Positions 9,301-16,501 of a stretch of 38,530 nucleotides of DNA are shown one piece after another. Origin of the DNA: Flavobacteriales bacterium. GTDB lineage: Bacteria; Bacteroidota; Bacteroidia; NS11-12g; UBA955. Numbering within the stretch: position 1 is the first letter of the stretch; every line of letters begins with the position of its first letter. Position numbers and translations under genes: made by a program. The notes beneath the pieces were generated by a model, which was not told the DNA's origin, ran no database searches, and saw only the letters and a list, made by a program, of their open reading frames with translations. Location: the NCBI GenBank assembly GCA_947463435.1, contig CANHTS010000004.1, forward strand, positions 1 through 38,530, in the 5' to 3' direction.

Positions 9301-10509
9301 ATCGATGGCGTGGATGGTAACCTCACCACCGCCATCGTTACAAACGGAAGCGTGAATACCAACGTGCTTGGTACTTACACCGTCACCTACACAGTTCGCG
9401 ACGCACAAGGCAATACCGCAACCTTGGATCGCTTAGTAAATGTAGTGGATACCAAACAGCCAACCATGATGATGAACGCTCAGGCGATCGTTACCGGCTC
9501 TACGGTAAATGTCCAGATCAACGATGTATTTGTTGATCAGGTGTATACCGAAGATCCCTGCACAGGCATCATTCCTACCAATAACACTCCCGGCTTCAAC
9601 GGTCCGGTTAATACAACCCGCCGCGCTACTTACCCGATTATCTACAACGCAAAAGATCCAAGCAATAACAATGCAACCAACGATGGAGCAGTGATCAATT
9701 ACCGTGTAGATGATTTCGTTCCCCCGGTTGTGGTACTCAATACCGAAGACACCATCTTCCTGGAAGTGAACACGCCTTACAACAGCAAGCCTGTTACCGT
9801 AACAGACAACTATTACAGCAATTCACAGGTAAGCGTGGTAAAAGCCGGAACAGTTGATCCTTACACACTGGGTCTTTATACCGAGCGTTATACCGCCACG
9901 GATGCCAGCGGCAACAGCACCACCCGCACCCGTTATGTGCGTGTGCGTGATACCAAGTCGCCACAAATCGTAGCGCCTACAGTGAATATCTGCATCGGTT
10001 ATGGTTTCGATCCGATGGATGGTCTTCAAATCACCGACAACTACTATTCACCCAGCACCCTGTTGGGCCTTGTACAGATCATGAACCAGAACGTGAATAG
10101 CTGGGAAGCTGGTGTTTACTACATCAACTACCGTATAACCGACCCGAGCAACAACACCAGCGAAGTGGTTTCACGTCCGGTATTTGTTGGCTATCCGCCG
10201 AACTGCCAGAACACGGTGAACAGCTGGAACTTGGCTACTTCAGTGAATAACTTCAACCTCGACGAAGCCATCAGCGTATACCCGAACCCCAGCGGTGGCA
10301 AGGTGTATATCCGCTACCAGCTGAACAATGCCAAGCCCGTACAGATGGAAGTGTTCAACGCTACCGGTGTGCGTGTCGCCATGACAGACGGTACAGCTGT
10401 AAGCGGTACCGGCATGGTTGACCTCAGTGGTATGAGCGAAGGAATCTACCTGGTGCGCATTACCAACAATGGTCAGACTGCTACCCGCAAGGTGGTTGTG
10501 AAGCACTGA
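6391..10509 (+). CDS. Giant T9SS-secreted GEVED/PKD/CUB/Ig-like protein, copy 3
   Basis: Start chosen at ATG 6391, which gives a clean signal peptide (MKRHFTHVWKN, hydrophobic AVFLLLVAW, cleavage near LRAQ); the track start at 6295 adds 32 leader-like residues. The product is 1372 residues with the same order as copy 2: GEVED head, two PKD, CUB-like, two PKD-like, second GEVED, about five Ig-like repeats and a type A sorting domain (VYPNPSGGKVYIRY, KVVVKH end). From residue 200 to the end it is collinear with copy 2 over 1173 residues with no net indel and about nine in ten residues identical by eye. The first GEVED domain is only roughly half identical. The paralogues may therefore present different binding heads on a common stalk (inference). 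Confidence 0.93.
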   Translation: MKRHFTHVWKNCFAVFLLLVAWSGGNLRAQTYCQAYHATGCYTGSTVQWYMSVGHVEVMQDGKTVFKKTSDACTHTTNGINQIVMNAGKPFDLTAGSTYTGSFSIESGTGNWQGWIGVWVDLNRDGTFSNTEFVSVNWAVFASGAISSRTFSIGCSGVNPGASRMRVRSEYNGYANFTAGEGCNQKQYGETEDYEINLGLPTSLSADFILPDPSTAWVKTRLKFINRNQKGYIRHEWDGSDNGNGYDATSIDWMKAFNSAGTYSVKLRSTNCLGRDSITRNITIRTPTVVPVSDFIANANLLEQYEELQLFDLSQYGPYDWRWEIYDSAQAPPVFYTEADRINPPTDPDGKKNPRFFMDMPGKYTVKMTAYNDNGWSPVMTKIDYVEVTPPTDYTIGFGQLSTQVSTGRVIDHAGPNANYGANRSNFVDRLLIQPCNAQVINLKFQQLRFADNNDVLKIYDGSDESGRKLHPGNGITLSNQVAARRDTFRATSGAMYITFQSNASGFDSGFIGTFWSKLGSATPPVAGWKVDYEPGYNSTELEFENATQGRYGLMSYEWDIDEGGFSTQYYTEDAKHTFYTDGKYTVCLTAAGCAGIDKFCKDIDIVTPNTKTKLDFAANDRRPDIGEEITLKIDADNANQFEWSIFPTTYVVTAGSVSTSSNKELKVKFIAGGAYTFTLKGWNTNNQTATQATVVKDKYAVVLNYCTPVVGLKSADVGINNVVLKKGSQTLMANETESGVEGYTDYTLTKSATMTFGAEYNVEVSRNTTVNPMNRKVWIDFNIDGDFDDANEMVLSESSSTNASVNANFNVPFLSASFEGKTRMRVASSYSNYANTPCGANAVGEFEDYTINLANDNLAPTITLNGSDTVRIERNCAATTYVDAGATAYDPTEGDITSRIVTTTDFDQCVPGIYTYNYNVSDASGNPAPGRRRVVIVVLDRTAPVLTLNGSSPMTVEQCGTYTEPGANAIDGVDGNLTTAIVTNGSVNTNVLGTYTVTYTVRDAQGNTATLDRLVNVVDTKQPTMMMNAQAIVTGSTVNVQINDVFVDQVYTEDPCTGIIPTNNTPGFNGPVNTTRRATYPIIYNAKDPSNNNATNDGAVINYRVDDFVPPVVVLNTEDTIFLEVNTPYNSKPVTVTDNYYSNSQVSVVKAGTVDPYTLGLYTERYTATDASGNSTTRTRYVRVRDTKSPQIVAPTVNICIGYGFDPMDGLQITDNYYSPSTLLGLVQIMNQNVNSWEAGVYYINYRITDPSNNTSEVVSRPVFVGYPPNCQNTVNSWNLATSVNNFNLDEAISVYPNPSGGKVYIRYQLNNAKPVQMEVFNATGVRVAMTDGTAVSGTGMVDLSGMSEGIYLVRITNNGQTATRKVVVKH

Positions 10510-10532
10510 GAATCACACACACACTATGAATC

Positions 10533-10565
10533 AAAAGGCCCGGAGCAATCCGGGCCTTTTCTTTT
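10533..10565. terminator. Bidirectional terminator between copy 3 and aspartate kinase
   Basis: A perfect 11-bp stem AAAAGGCCCGG/CCGGGCCTTTT with loop AGCAAT is followed by CTTTTG. It terminates copy 3 on the plus strand. Its A-rich left flank gives a shorter T tract on the minus strand, so it may also end the aspartate kinase transcript whose stop lies about 100 bases away. Bases 10566-10660 hold nothing else I recognise. Confidence 0.88.
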
Positions 10566-10660
10566 GTGCTTGATTCAACTATTGGGGCTTTCTTACCGCT
10601 TCTGATCGTAAGAACGGCTTCCCGGAAAGCTTTGCCGGTAACCTGCTCATCGCGGCCAAC

Positions 10661-11926
10661 TCAACGAATGATGTATTGGACCGTATGGGCGAGATTTTGT
10701 TCCATCAGGATTTCCCTGCCCGAAAGAATACCGCCGGTATACTGGTCGTGCTGTCGGTTGTAAACGGTCAGCAGGCTGAGGTTTTCCATTACCGACACCT
10801 GGAATCCAAGGTTGCGGAGCGCATCCATGCAGGCTTGCAGCCTTTCCGGTTGTTCGTCGGTGCAAACCGAGAAGTTCAGGGCGGAATGCTGCATCACATT
10901 GGCGTGGATACGGTGTGTGGCCATGGTGCTGAAGATGGCGCTCAGATGGTCTTCTGCAATGAAGTTGAAGTCGCCGCTGCGCACGTTCAACAAGCACTGC
11001 CGGTCTTTCACGATATAACAGGGAACTTCGAGTGGAAGGTCGTTTAGCCCTACAACCGTGCCGGGGATGGCGGGGTCTACGAACGAACGCACATAGAGCG
11101 GAATACCCGCCTGTTGCAAGGGTTGTATTGTTTTTGGGTGAATCACCGAAGCACCGTAGTAAGCGAGTTCTGTGGCGTCGGCATAGGAGATGGAAGCGAT
11201 TGGTTCCGCAAAAGGAAAACGCCGCGGATCAGCATTCATTACTCCCGGCACATCCTTCCATATAACCACTTCATCGGCTTTCAATGCCCAGGCGAAAATT
11301 GCGGCAGAGTAATCGCTGCCTTCGCGGCCAAGGGTTGTCGGCGCACCTTGCCGGGTCTTGCCGATGAAGCCCTGGGTAATGATCAGGCTTTTTTGCGCCA
11401 GCGGTGCGATCATGCGGCGCACCAGGAAACCTGTTTCATTCCACTGCACGCGGCCTTCGCGGTGCCGGTCGTCGGTGAGGATAAAGTTGCGCGCATCCAG
11501 CCAATGGTTTGGCGTTCCGGCATACAACAAGTAATTGCTGATGATGCGCGTGGAAATCAATTCGCCGTATCCAACTACGGTATCGTACAGCGCGTCGTAA
11601 TCATCGCCTTCCGCATGGGTTTCCAACAGGCATTCCAGCTCCAGGAAAAAGTTAGCAGTGTCGTTGTGAACGGGATTGAATTCATCGTCCACCAATTCGC
11701 GCGTGATTTCCAGGTGGAATTCACGCACCTCAGCCAGTATGTCGCGCGCTTCATCACTCCGCTGGTGGATAGCCCGGGTCAGCGCTTCCAGTTTGTTGGT
11801 GGTTTTGCCCATCGCACTCACGACGGTCAGGACGGGGGAGTTGCCGGCGGCTTTCAGTATCCGGCCAACATTCCGAACACTGTCTGCATCCTTCACCGAT
11901 GCACCTCCGAACTTGTATATCTTCAT
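10661..11926 (-). CDS. lysC: Aspartate kinase (monofunctional)
   Basis: Phosphorylates L-aspartate with ATP, the first step toward lysine/diaminopimelate, threonine and methionine. The 421-residue protein opens with KFGGASVKDADSVRNV, the amino-acid-kinase signature. It carries VSAMGKTTNKL, GYGELIST, TQGFIGKTRQGAPTTLGREG and the nucleotide-site stretch VWKDVPGVMNADPRRF. The C-terminal part from about residue 300 has the length and pattern expected of ACT domains, so feedback inhibition by an end product is likely (family knowledge). There is no homoserine dehydrogenase fusion. It stands alone on the minus strand, divergent from fbp, with a 65-base gap holding a symmetrical promoter. The symbol is by family; paralogue identity (lysC versus a thrA-type kinase) cannot be told here. 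Confidence 0.93.
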   Translation of the reverse strand: MKIYKFGGASVKDADSVRNVGRILKAAGNSPVLTVVSAMGKTTNKLEALTRAIHQRSDEARDILAEVREFHLEITRELVDDEFNPVHNDTANFFLELECLLETHAEGDDYDALYDTVVGYGELISTRIISNYLLYAGTPNHWLDARNFILTDDRHREGRVQWNETGFLVRRMIAPLAQKSLIITQGFIGKTRQGAPTTLGREGSDYSAAIFAWALKADEVVIWKDVPGVMNADPRRFPFAEPIASISYADATELAYYGASVIHPKTIQPLQQAGIPLYVRSFVDPAIPGTVVGLNDLPLEVPCYIVKDRQCLLNVRSGDFNFIAEDHLSAIFSTMATHRIHANVMQHSALNFSVCTDEQPERLQACMDALRNLGFQVSVMENLSLLTVYNRQHDQYTGGILSGREILMEQNLAHTVQYIIR

Positions 11927-11950
11927 GATTCAGGTTGCCCGGCACCTTTG

Positions 11951-11972
11951 TACCTTTGCAGCTGCAAACTTA
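11951..11972. promoter_or_regulatory. Symmetrical bidirectional promoter core (lysC / fbp)
   Basis: The sequence TACCTTTGCAGCTGCAAACTTA contains a plus-strand TAnnTTTG (11951-11958, for fbp) and a minus-strand TAAGTTTG (11972-11965, for lysC). They share the perfect 14-base palindrome TTTGCAGCTGCAAA. Each -7 element leaves a leader of about 30 bases to its start codon. No good -33 TTG was found at the usual 19-base spacing on either side. TAnnTTTG is the known Bacteroidota sigma-A -7 consensus; use of both directions is inferred. Confidence 0.65.
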
Positions 11973-11991
11973 CACCCCATAATCTTTCCGA

Positions 11992-13017
11992 ATGAAGCAG
12001 CAAGGAATCATTACACTCGAACAGTTCATCGTTGACCAGCAGGCCCTTTACAAAGACGCCACCGGAGCTTTCTCACGCATCTTCCGCGCCATCGAACTGG
12101 CTTCCAAACTGGTGAACCGCGATGTGCGGAAGGCCGGTCTGGCCGATATCCTGGGTGATTTTGGTTCTACCAATGTACAGGGTGAAGACCAGAAGAAACT
12201 CGATGTCATCGCCAACGATATCTTCATTCAAACCCTTTCCCGTTGTGGCGAAGTATGTGCCATCATCAGCGAAGAAATGGATGAAGCCGTTTTTGTGGAA
12301 GGCGCTGAACACGCTCCGTATATTGTCAGTATCGATCCGCTCGATGGCAGCTCCAACATCGATGTGAACGCATCCATCGGGTCTATTTTCTCTGTTTACC
12401 GCCGCAGCGATACCTCGCGCAAACCCGATGTTGCCGACTGTCTGCAGGCAGGCAAGCACCAGGCGGCCGCCGGTTATGTGATCTATGGAAGCTCTACCAT
12501 GCTCGTATACACCACCGGTTCAGGCGTGAATGGTTTTACCCTCGACGACGGTATCCAGGAATTCTGCCTTTCTCACCCCGATATGCGCATTCCGGAAGAC
12601 GGGAAGATTTTCTCTGTGAATGAAGGCAATTTTCAGGCTTTCCCTGAAGGCGTGCAGCAATATGTGAACTGGTGCAAGGAAAAGGATGCCGAAACCAAAA
12701 GGCCCTACGGTGCGCGCTATATCGGCAGCCTGATTGCCGATATCCACCGCAACCTGATCAAAGGGGGAATCTATCTTTATCCGCCGACCGCCAAAGATCC
12801 AAACGGCAAGCTGCGCCTCATGTACGAGTGTAATACGATGGCATTCATCGTGGAGCAGGCCGGCGGAGTCGCTTCAACCGGTCATGAGCGCGTGATGGAA
12901 GTATTGCCGCAGGAATTGCACCAACGCGTTCCGTTGTTCATCGGTTCGCGAAACATGGTGAGCCAGGCCGTCGAAATGTACCAGTCGGCGCTCAGGAGTG
13001 AAGCACATCCCGGATAA
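11992..13017 (+). CDS. fbp: Fructose-1,6-bisphosphatase, class 1
   Basis: Hydrolyses fructose 1,6-bisphosphate to fructose 6-phosphate in gluconeogenesis, in the cytoplasm. The 341-residue length fits class I enzymes. Visible hallmarks are the metal/substrate motif DPLDGSSNIDVNASIGSIF near residues 115-135, an acidic EEMDEAV just before it, YGSSTMLVYTTGSGVNGFTL, GARYIGSLIADIHRNL, and the C-terminal substrate region KLRLMYECNTMAFIVEQAGG. The start ATG lies 33 bases after the plus-strand TAnnTTTG. Its last 26 bases overlap the 3' end of recO, which is convergent. Confidence 0.96.
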   Translation: MKQQGIITLEQFIVDQQALYKDATGAFSRIFRAIELASKLVNRDVRKAGLADILGDFGSTNVQGEDQKKLDVIANDIFIQTLSRCGEVCAIISEEMDEAVFVEGAEHAPYIVSIDPLDGSSNIDVNASIGSIFSVYRRSDTSRKPDVADCLQAGKHQAAAGYVIYGSSTMLVYTTGSGVNGFTLDDGIQEFCLSHPDMRIPEDGKIFSVNEGNFQAFPEGVQQYVNWCKEKDAETKRPYGARYIGSLIADIHRNLIKGGIYLYPPTAKDPNGKLRLMYECNTMAFIVEQAGGVASTGHERVMEVLPQELHQRVPLFIGSRNMVSQAVEMYQSALRSEAHPG

Positions 13018-13723
13018 TCTCTACACTGCGCACCTGTTTCCCGTCCAGTAAATGGAGGCGGGTGTGCTCGAGCAGGCTGTCGAATAATAGGCGCATCGGA
13101 ACTTCGCAGGGGCCGGCATTGGTCAATTCTGCAGCCCTGAGGTGGAATAATTTCAGCGCAAAACGGCATCCTGCCGGAGGAAGGAGCTTGTCGCCGGCAA
13201 TCACTTCATCAGGTCTTGCCATGCGTCCGCGGACAGGGTCGAATCCACTGGTATGATCATCCGTTTCAAAGTCGGGGATGGAGCCTTGCTGAGCCAAGGT
13301 CTGCAACAGAAACCACGAGGGGAATAATTTCCAGAACGCAGGGTCGGCATGGAGGGAATGGACATCTGCGCACAGATCGTACAATCCGGGTTCGGGTGCG
13401 TCTTCACGCAGCAGCAAGTGCAGTATTTCGGTTGAGAAGAGCAGGCATTGGGTGCGCAACAGGTCGCTGCCGGCATCGCGCGCGTCGGCATGCAACTGCA
13501 TTTCCTTCACCTTGTGCAGGGTTCCGGCGGCAGATTCGTAATACCTGATCTCCACCCTGTTCATCACCTGAGTCAACGCCGCAGAACCGCCACCTTTGGC
13601 TTTTCGCAGCCCGTGAACCATAAACGAAACCAGACCGCTTTCGCGGGTAAAGACACGCAGAACGGCGCTGTTTTCTCCGTACGGAGTGCGTTTGAGAATA
13701 AAACCTTCAGCCCTGGCAATCAC
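12992..13723 (-). CDS. recO: DNA repair protein RecO
   Basis: RecO helps load RecA on SSB-coated gaps in the RecFOR pathway and anneals single strands. The 243-residue protein has the typical N-terminal OB-fold opening (EGFILKRTPYGENSAVLRVF, then GLVSFMVHGLRKAKG) and the alpha-helical C-terminal half. The cysteines are scattered and do not form the CxxC pairs of zinc-binding RecO proteins. The start codon is GTG: upstream in frame there is a TGA with no ATG between. It lies 16 bases after the acyl-CoA dehydrogenase stop, so the two are probably co-transcribed. Its 3' end overlaps fbp by 26 bases on the opposite strand. Confidence 0.9.
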   Translation of the reverse strand: MIARAEGFILKRTPYGENSAVLRVFTRESGLVSFMVHGLRKAKGGGSAALTQVMNRVEIRYYESAAGTLHKVKEMQLHADARDAGSDLLRTQCLLFSTEILHLLLREDAPEPGLYDLCADVHSLHADPAFWKLFPSWFLLQTLAQQGSIPDFETDDHTSGFDPVRGRMARPDEVIAGDKLLPPAGCRFALKLFHLRAAELTNAGPCEVPMRLLFDSLLEHTRLHLLDGKQVRSVEIIRDVLHS

Positions 13724-13739
13724 CGGCCGAATCCAGGCA

Positions 13740-14882
13740 TCAGTCTTTCAGGATATCGCGGCTGATCACCACGCGTTGCACTTCGCTCGTGCCTTCGTAG
13801 ATCTGGGTGATCTTGGCATCGCGCATCAGGCGCTCCACATGGTATTCTTTCACGTAGCCGTAACCACCGTGAACCTGAACAGCTTCCACCGTGGTTTTCA
13901 TGGCTACTTCGCTCGAGAACAATTTGGCCATTGAGCTGGCACGGGAGTAGTCGAGGTGCTGATCTTTCAACCATGCAGCCTTGAGGCAAAGCAAACGCGC
14001 AGCTTCAATTTCGGTTGCCATATCGGCCAGTTTGAAAGCGATGGCCTGGTGGTTCATGATTTCAGTGCCAAACGCCTTGCGCTCCTTTGAATACTTAAGT
14101 GCCAGTTCGTAAGCACCGCTGGCAATGCCGAGTGCCTGTGCGGCAATACCGATACGACCGCCGGTGAGGGTCTTCATGGCGAATTTGAAGCCGAAACCAT
14201 CTTCTCCGATGCGGTTTTCCTTGGGCACCGTTACATCCTGGAACATGATGCTATGGGTGTCGCTGCCGCGGATACCGAGTTTGTCTTCTTTCTTTCCGAC
14301 GGTTACACCGGGAGAGTTTTTTTCTACGATCAGGGCATTGATGCCTTTATGGCCCTTGGCTACATCGGTTTGAGCCATCACCAGATACACGCTGGCGCTG
14401 TTCCCGTTGGTGATCCAGTTTTTGGTGCCATTGAGCAGGTAATGGTCGCCTTTATCTTCTGCGATGGTGCGCTGTGAAGTGGCGTCGCTACCGGCTTCGG
14501 GTTCGCTGAGCAGGAAAGCGCCAATGATTTCGCCTTTGGCCAGCGGAACCAGGTATTTCTGTTTCTGTTCCTCGTTGCCGAAAGTTTCAAGGCCCCAGCA
14601 TACCAGGCTGTTGTTTACGCTCATGACAACGCTGCAGGAAGCATCGATTTTAGAGATTTCTTCCATGGCGAGCACGTAACTGATCGTATCCATGCCAGAC
14701 CCACCGTATTTGGGGTCAACCATCATACCCATGAATCCCAGTTCGCCGAGCTTCTTGATTTGTTCGGCCGGGAATTTCTGGTGCTCATCGCGTTCGATAA
14801 CGCCGGGGAGCAATTCAGTCTGGGCAAAGTCGCGTGCGGCCTGTTGTACGGCCAGATGTTCTTCGGTGAGTTGGAACTGCAT
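13740..14882 (-). CDS. Acyl-CoA dehydrogenase (short-chain/butyryl type)
   Basis: FAD-dependent oxidation of acyl-CoA to trans-2-enoyl-CoA, the first step of beta-oxidation, passing electrons to electron-transfer flavoprotein. At 380 residues it is full length. Motifs include the N-terminal QLTEEHLAVQQAARDFAQ, the FAD/substrate-binding GAFLLSEPEAGSDATSQRT, KNWITNG, the RKAFG segment, and the C-terminal signature QIYEGTSEVQRVVISR. The catalytic glutamate is Glu363 in YEGT, the position used in short-chain and butyryl-CoA dehydrogenases; chain length is inferred from similarity to that subgroup. It is the first gene of a two-gene operon with recO. Upstream, the minus strand has a near-consensus TAATTTCG (about 14908-14915) that could be a weak -7 element. 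Confidence 0.93.
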   Translation of the reverse strand: MQFQLTEEHLAVQQAARDFAQTELLPGVIERDEHQKFPAEQIKKLGELGFMGMMVDPKYGGSGMDTISYVLAMEEISKIDASCSVVMSVNNSLVCWGLETFGNEEQKQKYLVPLAKGEIIGAFLLSEPEAGSDATSQRTIAEDKGDHYLLNGTKNWITNGNSASVYLVMAQTDVAKGHKGINALIVEKNSPGVTVGKKEDKLGIRGSDTHSIMFQDVTVPKENRIGEDGFGFKFAMKTLTGGRIGIAAQALGIASGAYELALKYSKERKAFGTEIMNHQAIAFKLADMATEIEAARLLCLKAAWLKDQHLDYSRASSMAKLFSSEVAMKTTVEAVQVHGGYGYVKEYHVERLMRDAKITQIYEGTSEVQRVVISRDILKD

Positions 14883-15007
14883 ATTCAGCTACAGGTTAAC
14901 AAGTGCGCGAAATTAGTGTTTTAGAAAGGATTTGCGGGGGGAATCATCAAGAATGGCGGACCGCAGCGAACCTTTGTTTCTTTTCGTGCGTTTCCTCGCT
15001 GTAGTTG

Positions 15008-15015
15008 TACTTTTG
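15008..15015 (+). promoter_or_regulatory. TAnnTTTG -7 element for fdx-iscX
   Basis: TACTTTTG matches the Bacteroidota -7 consensus and ends 13 bases before the chosen ATG, implying a leader of fewer than ten bases. No TTG at the standard spacing was found, so confidence is moderate. Confidence 0.5.
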
Positions 15016-15028
15016 CAGCGGAAACACA

Positions 15029-15358
15029 ATGGGTAAGATTACTTTCCGATTTGAACAAAAGGACCGCGCCGAACAGCAGTTCGACATAGAGGCCGGTGAG
15101 AGCATACTCGAAGTGGCGCTGGACAATGATATCCAGCTCAACCACAACTGCGGTGGCGTTTGCGGATGCAGTACCTGCCATGTGTACATTGAGCAGGGCG
15201 AAGACTTGTTGCCGGAAATGAGCGACAGGGAGGAAGATTACGTAGACCGAGCCCGCAACCCTCGCTACAACAGCCGTCTGGCCTGCCAATGCAAGCTGGA
15301 AGAAGAAGGAGACATTGTTGTAACCATACCAGACCAGAGCGGTATCATCGGTCATTGA
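15029..15358 (+). CDS. fdx: 2Fe-2S ferredoxin, ISC/adrenodoxin type
   Basis: Small electron carrier, 109 residues from ATG 15029 (the track start at 15005 is upstream of the likely transcript). Cluster ligands follow the ISC ferredoxin pattern C-x5-C-x2-C...C: Cys41, Cys47, Cys50 and Cys86, with extra Cys45 and Cys88. Other family marks are the acidic MSDREEDYVDRA and NSRLACQCKL segments and the end VVTIPDQSGIIGH. In the ISC system this ferredoxin supplies electrons for Fe-S cluster assembly with IscS/IscU. An iscX-like gene follows 14 bases later, the order seen at the end of isc operons. No other isc genes are in the window. Confidence 0.93.
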   Translation: MGKITFRFEQKDRAEQQFDIEAGESILEVALDNDIQLNHNCGGVCGCSTCHVYIEQGEDLLPEMSDREEDYVDRARNPRYNSRLACQCKLEEEGDIVVTIPDQSGIIGH

Positions 15359-15372
15359 TAAATGGAAGAAAT

Positions 15373-15612
15373 ATGAATATGCACGAACCTCCGATACAGT
15401 GGACCGATTTTGAAGACATTGCCATGAAGCTTTACGAGCGCTTCGGTCAGACTTTCGATGAAAGCCGGATTTACCGTATCCGTTTTACCGAGCTGCTCGA
15501 CTGGGTGATAGAAATACCCAATTTCGCCGGAAAGAAAGAAGAATGCAACGAGGGTTACCTCGAAATGATTCAGGCCCAATGGGTTTATGAATGGCGGGAT
15601 AATAACCGCTGA
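15373..15612 (+). CDS. iscX: IscX-like Fe-S assembly protein
   Basis: A small acidic protein of 79 residues from ATG 15373 (a second ATG at 15379 is also possible). It resembles IscX/YfhJ: WTDFEDIAMKLYERF, then the conserved IRFTELLDWVIEIPNF, NEGYLEMIQAQWVYEW. IscX binds iron and IscS and modulates cluster assembly (family knowledge). It follows fdx by 14 bases, strongly suggesting one transcript. The longer ORF in the track starts inside fdx and is not the real start. Confidence 0.87.
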   Translation: MNMHEPPIQWTDFEDIAMKLYERFGQTFDESRIYRIRFTELLDWVIEIPNFAGKKEECNEGYLEMIQAQWVYEWRDNNR

Positions 15613-15832
15613 TTTTTAATAAGAATTAGCGTTGTTTAGGTGGTTTTTTAGTAGATGTATTCACATTTCTTTGTGCTAAACATCGCGATACCTGCATTTT
15701 TGATTCGATATTCAGGTTGTGAATCGGATTTGAAATACTTCTAACAGCGTGTTGAATCATGGATGATGCTTCGATAAGCGGCAAATGCCCGAAGTGGCCC
15801 GGACCTGATAACTCCAGATCGACTAAAAGCGC

Positions 15833-16477
15833 ATGGCTTCCTTCGTGAATGCAATCAACTTTCAACACGTCTTGCTGGTAGATGACCACGAGATTGTCAG
15901 GTTCGGTGTTAACCAGATGCTTCACCAGCGCTGGCCCCACCTGGACATACGTCAGGCACCCTCGCTTTACGTTGCCATGCAGCTTTTGGAGGAGTTCCCG
16001 GCGGATATTGTGATTTCTGACTTGAAATTCACGGGTATCCCGGTTGCCGATTCCGTATCGCGGATATGGGCCATGGCGCGCACGCGGTCGGTCGTTATAT
16101 TTTCTATGTTTCCGGCCGCAATGGTATCCATCCATTTTCGACACCCCAACGTGCTGGCTGCCATTTGCAAGGCAGAAGGGATGGACCGGCTATACAATGT
16201 GCTGGACGAAATCTATTCGGGCAAATGGAAGCGGCCCGAAACGGAATCTGCTTCACTGAAAGCGGGTTCTGTTGCCCGGCTCAGCGCCCGGGAACGCGAT
16301 GTTGCCCTGGCCATAGCCTCCGGAAAATCCAACCACATGATTTGTGAGGAATTGGGGCTGAAACCCAGTACCATTTCCACCTATAAAACGAGGGTATTCG
16401 AGAAGATGGGCGTGAACAATGAAGCTGACCTGATTCGGATGATTGAATTCATTCCTGCAGAAACCAGCGAGGGCTGA
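15833..16477 (+). CDS. Response regulator, NarL/FixJ (LuxR-HTH) type
   Basis: A 214-residue two-domain regulator. The receiver has the acidic pair Asp17-Asp18 (LLVDDHE), the phospho-acceptor Asp63 (IVISDLKF) and a lysine in AICKAEG. The C-terminal LuxR-type helix-turn-helix is clear: LSARERDVALAIASGKSNHMICEELGL, then STISTYKTRVFEKMGV. It would bind DNA on phosphorylation. It lies tail-to-tail with the large sensor kinase, with a 24-base gap, which makes that kinase a plausible partner (inference). No TAnnTTTG element or clear ribosome-binding site is seen upstream; the 220-base gap before it is AT-rich and holds no other gene. Confidence 0.9.
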   Translation: MASFVNAINFQHVLLVDDHEIVRFGVNQMLHQRWPHLDIRQAPSLYVAMQLLEEFPADIVISDLKFTGIPVADSVSRIWAMARTRSVVIFSMFPAAMVSIHFRHPNVLAAICKAEGMDRLYNVLDEIYSGKWKRPETESASLKAGSVARLSARERDVALAIASGKSNHMICEELGLKPSTISTYKTRVFEKMGVNNEADLIRMIEFIPAETSEG

Positions 16478-16501
16478 AGCCTTGGGCACGGTGGTTTAAG
16501 C

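Larger units (their letters stand above)
1..10509 (+). repeat. Tandem array of three long paralogous genes
   Basis: Three head-to-tail copies of a gene of about 4.1 kb lie on the same strand. The last 1578 bases of each, from the GEVED end to the stop, are exactly equal in length. Many silent sites differ while the protein is conserved, so the array is not recent, although short patches (for example around ATCAGCGTATACCCGAACCC) are identical in all three copies. Further copies may lie upstream of the window. Confidence 0.9.

Noticed and set aside
11114-11995. 293-residue plus-strand ORF opposite aspartate kinase
   Set aside because: It covers the kinase in antisense and has no recognisable motif; the kinase motifs on the other strand are unambiguous.
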